Assembly (NCBI GenBank): GCA_029432815.1 | Contig: JAROBA010000004.1 | Location: forward strand, 1-64,000 | Source: Pontiellaceae bacterium B1224 | GTDB lineage: Bacteria > Verrucomicrobiota > Kiritimatiellia > Kiritimatiellales > Pontiellaceae | Direction: 5' to 3' | DNA length: 64,000 bases | In this document: in pieces, positions 29,148-38,241 of the stretch | Layout of the letters: the number at the start of each line of letters is the position of its first letter | Numbering within the stretch: position 1 is the stretch's first letter | Made by a program: the position numbers and the translations under genes | The notes under the pieces: model-generated | Seen by the model: only the letters and a program-made list of their open reading frames with translations | Told to the model about the DNA's origin: nothing | The model's database searches: none

Positions 29148-29373
29148 ACCTTCGTTTATACCGGGATGTTTTGATTGGTGGTGTAAACTGCCCGCGCAAG
29201 GATATGAACCGTTATACCATATTGAGCACGCCGGCCGTGGCCGTATGACTATGCAAGAAATCGACCATGTGAAATATGCCGAGGTTTATATTGGGAATGT
29301 ACAAGTTTCGCATCGAATTGAAACGTTCCCGAGCCGGTGAAAACCTCAATATGATTTCATCGCCGACCTAAAG

Positions 29374-29678
29374 TTAAACGAGTTCGTTCGTCTGATTGAG
29401 CAATCCAACGACTGGTTACTACGCAACGCTGCTCGCTGAGGGAAAAGTAAGGTACTTCTTTGTTTCCGGTGCCGTTAAATCACCTGGCAAATTTGAACTG
29501 CGACCGGGCAGGACTTTTTATGGAAGCCATCCAATTGGCCGGAGGTTTTGAAAACGGGGCAGAACGACTGACTCTTACGCGGGGTAGTCAGATAATCTAC
29601 GATATCAAACCATGCACTGACTTTGATTTAAGATACGCGCCGCTGGTCCGGAATAGAGATGTCATCAAAGTGGAATGA
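29374..29678 (+). pseudogene. Remnant of a polysaccharide-export SLBB gene
   Basis: The frame around 29451-29518 reads YFFVSGAVKSPGKFELRPG, then an extra T in a run of five T's (near 29519) shifts to FMEAIQLAGGFENGAERL, continuing to RDVIKVE at 29678. Together they make one SLBB domain as in Wza-type export proteins (VSGxVxxPGxF...AIxxAGG). With no start, an upstream stop and a frameshift, this is a decayed fragment. Confidence 0.65.
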
Positions 29679-30000
29679 TGCTCCTTGTAGAGGAGTGACC
29701 CGACGGCTACGCCTTCCTTCAGTCGACACCGATGTAGCGAACGCTTCACTTTTTGAAAAAAAGCGCTGTTCCGCACGCCTCTCCATCGTTTTCCACGCTT
29801 CGCGTGGCGAAACGATCCTACACCCATTTCCTGATCTCTGCCTGATTTTATATGCCGGCGTAAAATAAAGCTGGAGGGGTCGGCGGTCTCGACGACTTGC
29901 GGTCGAAAAAGGAAAAAGGGGTCACCCTTTTCTGTTTCAAACTACTCAAAAATTGTATTTCGAGATTGCGGGACAGGGACCTTGTGTGGACATTCCCGTT
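29679..30000. other. Gene-free spacer with a hairpin
   Basis: No gene seen. A hairpin ATCGTTT-T-CCACGC...GCGTGG-C-GAAACGAT lies at 29785-29816. Confidence 0.4.
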
Positions 30001-30831
30001 TCAGTTTATCACGACGATTTTTACTGGTTCAGAGTTCCAGACACCGGGGACGGCATCTTGAGCTTTCCCCGTCGACTGAGTCCGATACCTTGCCTCAAGA
30101 GTATACTCTCCTGGAGAAAGGGAGGTCTTCTTCATATCTCTCGAGAACAATGCCAACATTGTTCCATAGAAATGATTCGTATGTATACGAACATCCTTTA
30201 GCCCTAGCTTCGGAGCATTTTTCTGCACAGGGACGTCAATAATGGTCCCATCCTCCGACGTAAGAACAAACGTAATGTTTCCGTGATTTAACGGTCCAAT
30301 GACAGAAACAGATTTCCGCCCACGATTGTATAACCTAATCTCAACCTCAATAGGTTCACCACTCTTCCATTCTACTTTCCTGGGATCGGCAACAAGGACC
30401 ATATTTGCCTCCCTTTGCATCTCTATCTCATGGAACGCAGGAAGCCGAGTGGCATTTGCAGCCTGCAAATACCCTGCATTATCAAAACTAATTCTAATTA
30501 GTTTTTCGTTTTTTTTCATATAGCTTCCCGACGATGCATCTCGACGCAAAATATATACAAAAGACTCGCCAACTTTTTCTGACATCTTATCTCTATCATA
30601 CGATGCATTGATTTCATCCGGTTGCCCCAGCAATTCTATAACGTCATTCTTTGTCATGCCTTTTTTCAGAAGATTACAATTGGATAATATACGTTCCTCT
30701 TTCTGCGTATCTGCCATGTATGGGTACTTTATTGCCGCTACCCCCTTCCCGCTTGCCATTTGCGGACTCACCATGAGGCTTATGAGCAATACGAGTAACA
30801 CCATCTTAAGATCTCTAAATGCTGATTTCAT
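30001..30831 (-). CDS. Exported protein with SmpA/BamE-like segment
   Basis: 276 residues, strong GGAGG ribosome site, signal peptide ending around MASG (residue 28). Residues about 50-115 resemble the SmpA/BamE repeat (LLKKGMTKNDVIELLGQPDEI), where a helix precedes a strand hairpin. Residues about 140-276 look like an immunoglobulin-like all-beta domain (VADPRKVEWKSGEPIEVEIRLYN). The role is unknown. It lies in AT-richer DNA with no palindrome copies nearby. Confidence 0.7.
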   Translation of the reverse strand: MKSAFRDLKMVLLVLLISLMVSPQMASGKGVAAIKYPYMADTQKEERILSNCNLLKKGMTKNDVIELLGQPDEINASYDRDKMSEKVGESFVYILRRDASSGSYMKKNEKLIRISFDNAGYLQAANATRLPAFHEIEMQREANMVLVADPRKVEWKSGEPIEVEIRLYNRGRKSVSVIGPLNHGNITFVLTSEDGTIIDVPVQKNAPKLGLKDVRIHTNHFYGTMLALFSRDMKKTSLSPGEYTLEARYRTQSTGKAQDAVPGVWNSEPVKIVVIN

Positions 30832-31017
30832 TTCTGCCTCCGATTTTAATACCCCATCTCTACCCTAATCTTCAAAATGCTTTTCCGTCTCCGACACAGT
30901 CATGTATTCGCCGCCTCCAGCATGTCTAGCTGAAAGAAAAGCCAATGAATCCTGGAAAGTGGGAACTCACCTCTTTGAATTTCACCTAAAACCTCTTGAT
31001 TCTTTCATCCAGCGAGC

Positions 31018-31638
31018 TCATTTCTCCTGATCTTCGGTTGTGCCCATGAAATATTCCGGGTGATCAGCCATCAGCGCGCTTTCCATCTCATTGATTTCTT
31101 CAAACAGTTTATGTTCCGGGTTCAGGGAGCGCCCCGCATCCCAGCAGGCCCATGCCTCGCTTGGCAGATACATCTGATAATAAATATCGCCGAGGTCTTT
31201 CCATGCGCCGACGATGATCGGCTGCTGCGTGAGGGCCAGCTTAAAGGAATCCACGGCGTCATTTGGTTTTTCGAGTGATTCCTGCATGTTGGCGCGGAAA
31301 ATCTGAAGCGCAAACCGCCCTTCGTCGGCTTTGGCAGAAAGTGCCGCATACGCTTCAACGGCCGCTTCGGCTTCTTCCTTTGATTGAACAGAGAGACTTT
31401 TGAACAGAATCTGGACATCCGGGTCCGCAATCAGTTTATCTCTCCATTCAAAAAAAGAGGGCGGCATTTCCTGAATTCCGGAAGCCAGTCCATATCCGAT
31501 AAACAGCGTTGCGGAATCCAGATATTTTTCCTGCTCAGCAAGCTCACTGGCCCGTTCAATCATTGCCTCGCACCCGGCTTTATACGTCGTGTCGTCAATA
31601 TTGCTCACTTGTTCAGATGGAAGTAAACAGGATGGCAA
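31018..31638 (-). CDS. TPR-like protein
   Basis: About 206 residues. Helical repeats typical of tetratricopeptide proteins are seen at residues about 105-180 (NDAVDSFKLALTQQP, AWKDLGDIYYQMYLPSEAWACWDAGRSL). The start is uncertain: the frame begins with TTG or CTT codons, and a hydrophobic stretch ahead (RSFFLFLPSCLL) may be a lipoprotein-type signal. Such proteins act as interaction scaffolds. Confidence 0.6.
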   Translation of the reverse strand: MPSCLLPSEQVSNIDDTTYKAGCEAMIERASELAEQEKYLDSATLFIGYGLASGIQEMPPSFFEWRDKLIADPDVQILFKSLSVQSKEEAEAAVEAYAALSAKADEGRFALQIFRANMQESLEKPNDAVDSFKLALTQQPIIVGAWKDLGDIYYQMYLPSEAWACWDAGRSLNPEHKLFEEINEMESALMADHPEYFMGTTEDQEK

Positions 31639-31790
31639 AAACAGAAAGAATGAACGAGAGCAAAAAAGTTACTGTACGCAGCGGCTGGTGCTGAGTCTGG
31701 GCAACATTCATATCAGGAAGGAGCGCTGTCCCCCGAAACGAGGACGAGGTGCGTCTGAACAAGGTTCCAATCCTTGGAAACTGAACCCGG

Positions 31791-32171
31791 CTATCCCGGC
31801 CGAAACTGTTTAAGGGTAATTTCCGGGATCATGGAATAGTGCTTGGTGTTGGCGGACAGTAAAGGCTCGCCCAAACCGGTAGCCGTTGCGGCAATGAGCG
31901 CATCCGCGAGAAAAAGGGAGTGGCTGAGGCAATAGCGTTCGACGAAAAACATGGCCTGATAAGAAATGGATTCGTCGATAGGTATCACTTTTATACGCCA
32001 GACTTTGAGTGCTTTTTTGAAGGCAGACAACTCGGCTTTATTGCGCATGCCCTGACAGAGTTCCATGTAACTGACGGCAGAAATGGTAAATCCGGTTTCT
32101 TTATCCAGTTTACGTACGGCCTTGGCATTCCCCCGGCTCGCCCAGATCAGCACATCGCTATCAACAATCAC
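31791..32171 (-). CDS. vapC: VapC-type PIN-domain toxin
   Basis: 126 residues starting at GTG 32171, which overlaps the antitoxin stop as GTGA. It has the PIN-domain RNase fold with the four acidic residues: D4/D6 (IVDSDVLIW), E in SYMELCQG and D in LADALIAATA. VapC toxins cut tRNA or rRNA; VapB blocks them. A longer ATG-initiated frame begins inside the antitoxin and is less likely. Confidence 0.88.
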   Translation of the reverse strand: MIVDSDVLIWASRGNAKAVRKLDKETGFTISAVSYMELCQGMRNKAELSAFKKALKVWRIKVIPIDESISYQAMFFVERYCLSHSLFLADALIAATATGLGEPLLSANTKHYSMIPEITLKQFRPG

Positions 32172-32404
32172 AGCGACCGCCCCTTTCGAAGGTTGCGAAC
32201 ATAGGAGTCCACATCCTCCATATCGTCCCGATCGCTCCACATTCCAACAAACGGATTTTCAGTGGTTTCCATCGGAGATGCATCAGCCGGAACAATACGC
32301 GCCTTCACCCGCCCGCGATTGGTGATGAGCACCTCTTCACCGCGATCGACCGATTCCATGATATTTTTCAGGTTATATCGCAAATCTTTTACCGTAGCCT
32401 TCAT
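32168..32404 (-). CDS. vapB: Phd/YefM-type antitoxin
   Basis: 78 residues. The N-terminal DNA-binding part (MKATVKDLRYNLKNIMESVDRGEEVLITNRGRVKARIVP) is the Phd/YefM fold; the C-terminal tail (DVDSYVRNLRKGRSL) should bind the toxin. It is translationally coupled to the PIN toxin and likely represses its own promoter. Confidence 0.88.
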   Translation of the reverse strand: MKATVKDLRYNLKNIMESVDRGEEVLITNRGRVKARIVPADASPMETTENPFVGMWSDRDDMEDVDSYVRNLRKGRSL

Positions 32405-32422
32405 AGTCGCTCCTTCAATAAA

Positions 32423-32442
32423 TATACACTTACTCTTGTATA
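32423..32442 (-). promoter_or_regulatory. Candidate antitoxin operator
   Basis: TATAC and GTATA form an inverted repeat spaced 10 bp apart, about 20 bp before the antitoxin start, the usual place for autoregulation by Phd-type proteins. Confidence 0.4.
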
Positions 32443-32493
32443 CTTACCTAATCAAGCTGATTTAATCCCCAGAAATAGAGCATTCCAAAATGG

Positions 32494-32580
32494 TTCCAAC
32501 CACTGGAAGAAAGCGCAAAAAAGCAATTGCCATATTTTCCAGACACTGGAAGATAGGTGCTGTTTTTCCAAACCTTGGAA
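32494..32580. repeat. Three palindrome copies upstream of pheS
   Basis: Exact TTCCA-N5-TGGAA copies at 32494, 32537 and 32566 lie within 87 bp, the last ending 14 bp before the pheS ATG and partly overlapping the leader. It is the tightest cluster in the window. Confidence 0.85.
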
Positions 32581-32594
32581 AACGGGGGATAAAT

Positions 32595-33608
32595 ATGACT
32601 CTACAGGACTTAAACGATCTAAAAACCAAAGCACTTGGCGAAGCTCAGGCCGCATCCGATATGGATGCGCTCGAAGCGGTGCGTATTGAATATCTGGCCC
32701 GCAAAGGGCTTCTTCCGAAAGTGATGCAGGAACTGAAAAATGTTTCTCCGGAAGAAAAACCGATGTTCGGCAAAACCGTCAATGAACTCAAAAATGAGCT
32801 GACGGACCTGATTAAAGCCAAACAGGCCGAACTTTCCAGCGGCGGAACTTCCGGCGGTGCGGGCTTCGACCTGACACAACCCGGCCAATGGCAGGGCCTC
32901 GGCACACGGCATCCAATCACTCAGATCACGGATCGCATCACCGGCATTTTCCAAACCCTGGGATTCACTGTGGCCGACGGCCCGGATGTTGAAACGGTGT
33001 GGAATAACTTCGATGCACTGAACACCCCGCCGGACCACTCCTCCCGCGATGAGCAGGATACGTTTTATCTGAACAACGGCGATCTGATGCGCTGCCACAC
33101 CTCCCCCGTGCAGGTGCGTTATATGCAGGAGCACAAACCGCCGGTCCGCATTATTTCTCCCGGCCGCTGCTACCGCCGCGACACCCCGGATGCCACGCAC
33201 TCCGCCAACTTCCACCAGGTGGAAGGACTCTATGTCGACGAAAATGTTTCGCTGGCCGATCTGAAGGGAACCCTTTCCTACTTCGCCCGCGAGCTGATGG
33301 GCCCGAACGTGAAAATTCGTTTCCGCCCCCACTTTTTCCCGTTCACGGAACCGAGCGTGGAGGTCGATTTCACCTGCCACGTCTGCAACGGCAAAGGCTG
33401 CCGCGTCTGTAAAAACAGCGGTTGGATTGAAATTCTCGGTGCCGGCATGGTGGACCCCAATGTTTTCCAGAATGTCGGATACGACAACTCAAAGGTAACC
33501 GGCTTTGCCTTCGGCATGGGGATTGAACGCATCACCATGATCCTGTACGGCATTGCCGACATACGAAACCTCTACGAAAACGACGTACGCTTCCTTTCAC
33601 AGTTTTAG
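32595..33608 (+). CDS. pheS: Phenylalanyl-tRNA synthetase alpha subunit
   Basis: 337 residues from ATG 32595 (GGGGGA ribosome site). The N-terminal coiled-coil (1-85) is followed by the class II catalytic core: motif 2 PGRCYRRDTPDATHSANFHQVEG is visible in parts, with FRPHFFPFTEPSVEV and the motif 3 region GFAFGMGIERI. It should pair with PheT (beta subunit), which is not adjacent; pfk follows instead. The leader holds the triple palindrome. Confidence 0.97.
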   Translation: MTLQDLNDLKTKALGEAQAASDMDALEAVRIEYLARKGLLPKVMQELKNVSPEEKPMFGKTVNELKNELTDLIKAKQAELSSGGTSGGAGFDLTQPGQWQGLGTRHPITQITDRITGIFQTLGFTVADGPDVETVWNNFDALNTPPDHSSRDEQDTFYLNNGDLMRCHTSPVQVRYMQEHKPPVRIISPGRCYRRDTPDATHSANFHQVEGLYVDENVSLADLKGTLSYFARELMGPNVKIRFRPHFFPFTEPSVEVDFTCHVCNGKGCRVCKNSGWIEILGAGMVDPNVFQNVGYDNSKVTGFAFGMGIERITMILYGIADIRNLYENDVRFLSQF

Positions 33609-33619
33609 GAGATTTTCCA

Positions 33620-34918
33620 ATGGCCGATTTAAAAATCCACCGAGCCGAAACACTCGGAGAAGCAACTTACGACACTCCGCTTAAAGAAAAAATCGGCCGT
33701 TTTTATGCCGGCGAAGCCGTAGCCTGTCATGACCGCACCAAAGAACTCTCTGCCTTAAAAAGCATTAACGATATAGAATATTTCGAACTGGCCGGCCCGC
33801 GCGAGAAACTGTTCTTCAACCCGAAAGACGTCACCGTCGGCATTGTCACCTGCGGCGGCCTCTGCCCGGGCTTGAATGATGTGATTCGCGCACTGACCTT
33901 CTGCAGCCTGGAAAGCTATGGTGTGAAACGGGTGCTCGGTTTTAAATATGGCTACGAAGGGCTCGTGGCAAAATATTACCACTACCCCATTGAGCTCACG
34001 ACCGACAACACCGATGAGATCCACGAAAAAGGCGGCACCATCCTCAAATCCTCCCGCGGGCGGCAGGATGATGACGAAATTATTAATACGCTTGTTCACT
34101 ATGGAGTCGACATTCTGTTCACCATCGGTGGCGACGGCACGCAGCGCGGCTGCCGCGACATTGTGAGAAAACTAAAAGAACGTAACCTCCCCATTTCCGT
34201 CGTCGGCATTCCAAAAACGATCGATAACGACATCAGTCTGATCCAGCGCTCCTTCGGTTTTGAAACGGCAGTGGAATCCACCTGGGACATTATTACCAAC
34301 GCACACAACGAAGCGCGTGCATATCGGAACGGAGTCGGCCTGGTGAACCTGATGGGTCGCGAATCCGGCTGGATTGCCGCCTCCGCTGCCCTTTCAAACA
34401 GTGCGGTAAACTTTTGCCTTGTGCCGGAAGTTCCGTTCGACCTGCATGGCCCGAACGGATTCCTGGAAGTGCTGGAACGCCGCCTGAAACGTAAAGAGCA
34501 TGCCGTGGTCGTGGTAGCCGAAGGAGCCGGACAACAGCACTTTAAAAAGAAAAAAGGTGCCACCGATAAATCCGGCAACAAGCGTCTCGAAGACATCGGC
34601 GATCTGATGAACGATGAGATCAATGCCCACTTCGCGAAGAAAGGCATGGAGGTCAATGTGAAATACTTTGACCCGAGTTATAACATCCGGAGCCGCCGGG
34701 CCAATGCCAACGATTCCATGTACTGCCTGCGCCTTGGAAACAACGCGGTGCATGCAGCCATGGCCGGCTGCACCAATATGATTGTCGGGCTGCATCACGA
34801 CCGGCTGGTCCACTTGCCGATTCCCATGATTGGCGAAAGCAAAACCATCGATCCACACGGTTGGTTCTGGCAGACCGTGCTCCAGGCCACCCATCAGCCA
34901 GCCAGTATGGTGAACTGA
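33620..34918 (+). CDS. 6-phosphofructokinase, PPi-PFK-like clade
   Basis: 432 residues, longer than the E. coli enzyme and similar to plant/trypanosome-type PFKs. GGLCPGLNDVIRAL, IGGDGTQRG, PKTIDNDI, GFETAVE, MGRESGWIA and EVPFDL are seen. At the two positions that set phosphate-donor choice, it has Gly in GGDG (the ATP type) and Lys in PKTIDND, a combination known in ATP-dependent members of this clade; so ATP is more likely than PPi, without proof. It starts 11 bp after pheS, likely co-transcribed. A 12-copy heptanucleotide repeat begins on the base following its stop codon. Confidence 0.92.
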   Translation: MADLKIHRAETLGEATYDTPLKEKIGRFYAGEAVACHDRTKELSALKSINDIEYFELAGPREKLFFNPKDVTVGIVTCGGLCPGLNDVIRALTFCSLESYGVKRVLGFKYGYEGLVAKYYHYPIELTTDNTDEIHEKGGTILKSSRGRQDDDEIINTLVHYGVDILFTIGGDGTQRGCRDIVRKLKERNLPISVVGIPKTIDNDISLIQRSFGFETAVESTWDIITNAHNEARAYRNGVGLVNLMGRESGWIAASAALSNSAVNFCLVPEVPFDLHGPNGFLEVLERRLKRKEHAVVVVAEGAGQQHFKKKKGATDKSGNKRLEDIGDLMNDEINAHFAKKGMEVNVKYFDPSYNIRSRRANANDSMYCLRLGNNAVHAAMAGCTNMIVGLHHDRLVHLPIPMIGESKTIDPHGWFWQTVLQATHQPASMVN

Positions 34919-35003
34919 GGCGTGAGGCGTGAGGCGTGAGGCGTGAGGCGTGAGGCGTGAGGCGTGAGGCGTGAGGCGTGAGGCGTGAGGCGTGAGGCGT
35001 GAG
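34919..35003. repeat. (GGCGTGA)12 tandem repeat
   Basis: Twelve perfect copies of a 7-bp unit plus one base, directly behind the pfk stop. The unit recurs as a hairpin stem at 38204-38230. Confidence 0.97.
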
Positions 35004-35138
35004 AATTTTTCTAACTCGGAATGCGCATCAATAGGAATCACGACTCAATCATCACGTTTCACGTATTCTCTTGTCAGCCGGGCTGATTCAATTTATCAAT
35101 CAACGTTACTGATAGATCAATCGACAAGGTGGTTCCCG

Positions 35139-36681
35139 ATGCGGGCAAGTGTTTTATATGTGATTATCGGCTTTATGATGCAGACCATTGCGGGCGCATC
35201 GGCAACACCGCTCTATCCCACACTGGCCGTGACACGCCTCAGCGATGAACCCATCATTGACCTTTCCAGCTTTTCCGCTCTGGGAATTGCCGATGAGGGC
35301 GATAATATTAATGGTCCAAGCTGCGTGCGCATCCCCGACTGGGTCCCTGAGGAAGAGCGTGCGCATCCCTCCGCGCAATACTATCTCTATTTCGCGCATC
35401 ATCATGGCGACTATATCCGCATGGCCTGGGCTGCGAAAATCGAAGGACCGTGGACCCTCTTTAATTGCGGAACCAGTAACGATACCCGTGTGGCAGGCCG
35501 CGGCGTGCTCGACCTGGGTGCCAGCGATCAGATTGCGTACACCGGCGGGATCTGGGTCAATAACCATATCGCCTCGCCTGATGTTGTGATCGACCACACC
35601 AACCAGCAGTTCATCCTCTACTTCCACGGGAAAACCAATGGAAGCACGGCTATCGACAAATCTTTTGATACCGGAACCCAGAAGACGATGGCCGCGACAT
35701 CCGCCTATGGACTCAATTTTAATCTACCCTCCGGCATGACCGGCACCTCGGGCGGAGTCGGCGGAGGTGAGACCGGCCACGGGTTAAAGAATGCCATTCT
35801 GGGAAATGCCTATTTCCGTACTTTCAACTACAACGGGACCTGGCATGCCCTCTCCAACTATGGTCCGATCTGGAAAGCTCCGAACACGGCAACGACCTGG
35901 GAAACCACCAATGTAACTGCTGATGCATGGGCGGAAGGCCCCGTGGAAGGGAACCCTGTCTACGCGGATCTAAACGCAAACTACAACCTGCACCCTGGTG
36001 CGGCACCCCGATACAATACTGGGCACAACGTTCCTAATAACGGCGCACCCCGCCACTTTGCCACCCTCCTGCAGGACGATGGGAAAACCCTGGAAGTGTG
36101 GTATACATCGCGCGGCGAAATGCCTGAGCATCTTCCGGACCACCATCGACCTCAGCGAGGGCACCTGGCAAACATGGGATTCCATCGTATGCGATACGAA
36201 TACGGTTCATCAGGAAATGCTGCGTCCCGAGCTTGATTGGGAGGGAGCGAACCTGCCCTTGGCACTCTCGCAAAACGGAACTGAGGATCATGTCAACCAG
36301 CTACGGGATCCATGCCTCTTCCGGGACGCGGACGGGCAGGTTTACCTGTTCTATTCCGGTAAGGGAGAAGAAGCCATCGGCCTGGCCCTCGTACATCCAA
36401 AAGATTCCGATAGCGATGGAATGAGTGATGATGATGAAAATGTTGCCGGCACTGATCCCGGCAACTCAAATTCAGTCTTCCATATTGAAACCGATGCGTT
36501 CTCCACCTTCAGCTGGTTCAGTACAACCGGACGCACCTATCAGATTGAATATTCAACGAACCTCACCGATTGGCTCATTCTGCAAGAGGACATTGCCCCC
36601 ACCCCACCCACAAATCAGCAGTCAGTTGCCGCACCAACAAACGCTCCGCAAACCTTCTTCCGCTTGCAGGTGGATCAATAA
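35139..36681 (+). pseudogene. Frameshifted secreted beta-propeller glycoside-hydrolase-like gene
   Basis: Starts at ATG 35139 with a signal peptide (MRASVLYVIIGFMMQTIAGASA). The first frame reads to 36236, but homologous sequence leaves it near 36110-36135 (...VWYTSRGEMPE) and continues in another frame (SIFRTTIDLSEGTWQTWD...) to 36681. The product would be about 510 residues: a five-bladed beta-propeller type domain (YYLYFAHHHGDYIRMAWAA, FILYFHGKTN, RDPCLFRDADGQVYLFYSG), a thrombospondin-type-3 calcium loop (DSDSDGMSDDDENVAGTDP), then a C-terminal module with YQIEYSTNLTDW. One small indel explains the shift, so it may be recent or a sequencing error. Confidence 0.75.
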
Positions 36682-36692
36682 AGGGGATTCCT

Positions 36693-38180
36693 TTAACGGC
36701 AGGAAATATCGCGCCAGGCTTCGGGCAGTTTTTCGATTAGATCGGAGGCCGTCATCGAAGCCTGCGATTTATCGGCAGCGGCCAGATCTCCGGCTTTTCC
36801 ATGCAGCCAGACACCGGCGCAGGCCGCCTCGAAAGGAGCAATTCCCTGCGCTGCCAGACCGGCGATCAAACCGGCCAGCACATCGCCGGAACCACCCGCT
36901 GCCATTCCGGGATTCCCCGTCATATTTACAGCCATTGGAAGTCCGGGAGTTGTCACCAGCGTTCCCGCTCCTTTGAGCACCACAGTTGCCTTTAATTTAT
37001 CGGCGGCCATGCGGGCCATACCAAAGCGATCTTCCTGCACATCTTCGACCTTCAGACCAAACAGCGCTGCAAATTCGCCGGGATGCGGTGTGAGAATAAC
37101 GGGACAATTGGCATTCGAAATTGCATCGATATGATCGGCAAGAACAGCAATCGCATCGGCATCCAGAATCAGCGGTACCGTTGAGGTTTCCAATAGCTGG
37201 AGCACCTGTTCGCGGGTGGTGGCTGAGCGGCCCATGCCCGGCCCAACCATTATGGCGGTCCATTCGGCATCGGGCATACTTGAGTGCACCATCACTTCCG
37301 GCAGTGCCGGAGCTACCAGCGCATGAATGGATTCGTGAACCAGCGCCGAGACCAGCCCCGCCCCGGAGCGCAACGCTGCACGGGAGGCCATGGTGATGGC
37401 TCCGCTGTATCCTTTTGTTCCTCCAATGCAGAGCACGTGACCAAAATCGCCTTTGTGCGCATCCCGCGACCGACGGAGAAACAAGGGGGCGAGATCGGAC
37501 GGATGAATGAATTCCAGATCTGGATTGCCATCCACTTCATCAATAAATTCAGGCGGAATGCCGATATCGATGACGTCGATATTGCCAACGCAATCGATAT
37601 GTTCCGCATCCACACTTCCAATCTTTGGAAGCCCCATCGTGACGGTGAGGTCGGCGCGCAGGGCCATAGCCGAGGGCATATCAATGGCGACCACCAGCGC
37701 ACGATCAGCCTGGGCGTCCACAAAACGAATGGCATCGGCAATCACGCCATGCGGTTCTCCGGAGATACCGGTTCCCAGCAGACCATCGACAATAATTTCA
37801 GCATCAATCCCGCTTTGAGCCACAAAGTTCCAGTGTTCGGAACTATCGAGCACTTCAAACGGGACGCCGGCCTTTTTCATTTTCCTGAAATGGATCAGAG
37901 CATCGCCCTTGATTTTATTTTCGGGTGCCGCCAGCCAGCATTCCACCGGCCAGCCGTCTTCATGCAGCAAATAGGCCGCCACAAAAGCATCACCGCCGTT
38001 ATTGCCGGAACCGGCCACAAAAAGGACTGGAGAATCCACTAACTGGTGATTTCCAGCCAACGTTTTAATCGAGTCGGCTAATCCTTCGCCGGCAGTCAGC
38101 ATCAGCTCTTCGCCGGGAATGCCCGATGCAATGGTGCGCTGATCGAGCCCGCGCATCTGTTCTGGAGTTATGAGTTTCAT
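36693..38180 (-). CDS. nnr: Bifunctional NAD(P)H-hydrate epimerase/dehydratase
   Basis: 495 residues from ATG 38180. The N-terminal YjeF_N domain (about 1-215; FVAGSGNNGGDAFVAAYLL) epimerises damaged NAD(P)HX. The C-terminal ribokinase-like domain (about 230-490) has LCIGGTKGYSGA, ILDADAI, LTPHPGEFAALFG and NPGMAAGGSGDVLAGLIAG, the ADP/ATP-dependent dehydratase signature. It repairs hydrated nicotinamide cofactors in the cytosol. It sits downstream of pdxJ on the same strand. It holds a palindrome copy read as LPKIG (37616). Confidence 0.95.
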   Translation of the reverse strand: MKLITPEQMRGLDQRTIASGIPGEELMLTAGEGLADSIKTLAGNHQLVDSPVLFVAGSGNNGGDAFVAAYLLHEDGWPVECWLAAPENKIKGDALIHFRKMKKAGVPFEVLDSSEHWNFVAQSGIDAEIIVDGLLGTGISGEPHGVIADAIRFVDAQADRALVVAIDMPSAMALRADLTVTMGLPKIGSVDAEHIDCVGNIDVIDIGIPPEFIDEVDGNPDLEFIHPSDLAPLFLRRSRDAHKGDFGHVLCIGGTKGYSGAITMASRAALRSGAGLVSALVHESIHALVAPALPEVMVHSSMPDAEWTAIMVGPGMGRSATTREQVLQLLETSTVPLILDADAIAVLADHIDAISNANCPVILTPHPGEFAALFGLKVEDVQEDRFGMARMAADKLKATVVLKGAGTLVTTPGLPMAVNMTGNPGMAAGGSGDVLAGLIAGLAAQGIAPFEAACAGVWLHGKAGDLAAADKSQASMTASDLIEKLPEAWRDISCR

Positions 38181-38203
38181 GATGATCCGTGAGTCGTGAC
38201 GAT

Positions 38204-38230
38204 TGAGGCGTGAAAATAAGTCACGCCTCA
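38204..38230. repeat. Hairpin with the GGCGTGA core
   Basis: TGAGGCGTGA-AAATAAG-TCACGCCTCA, a 10-bp perfect stem between pdxJ and nnr, sharing its core with the tandem array at 34919. Confidence 0.85.
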
Positions 38231-38241
38231 CGTTTCACTCA

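Noticed and set aside
34919-35003. A CRISPR array
   Set aside because: The repeats are 7 bp, directly adjacent and without spacers; no cas genes are in the window.
34394-35041. Minus-strand frame with repeated RLTPHAS residues
   Set aside because: It is only translation of the GGCGTGA tandem array joined to the antisense of pfk.
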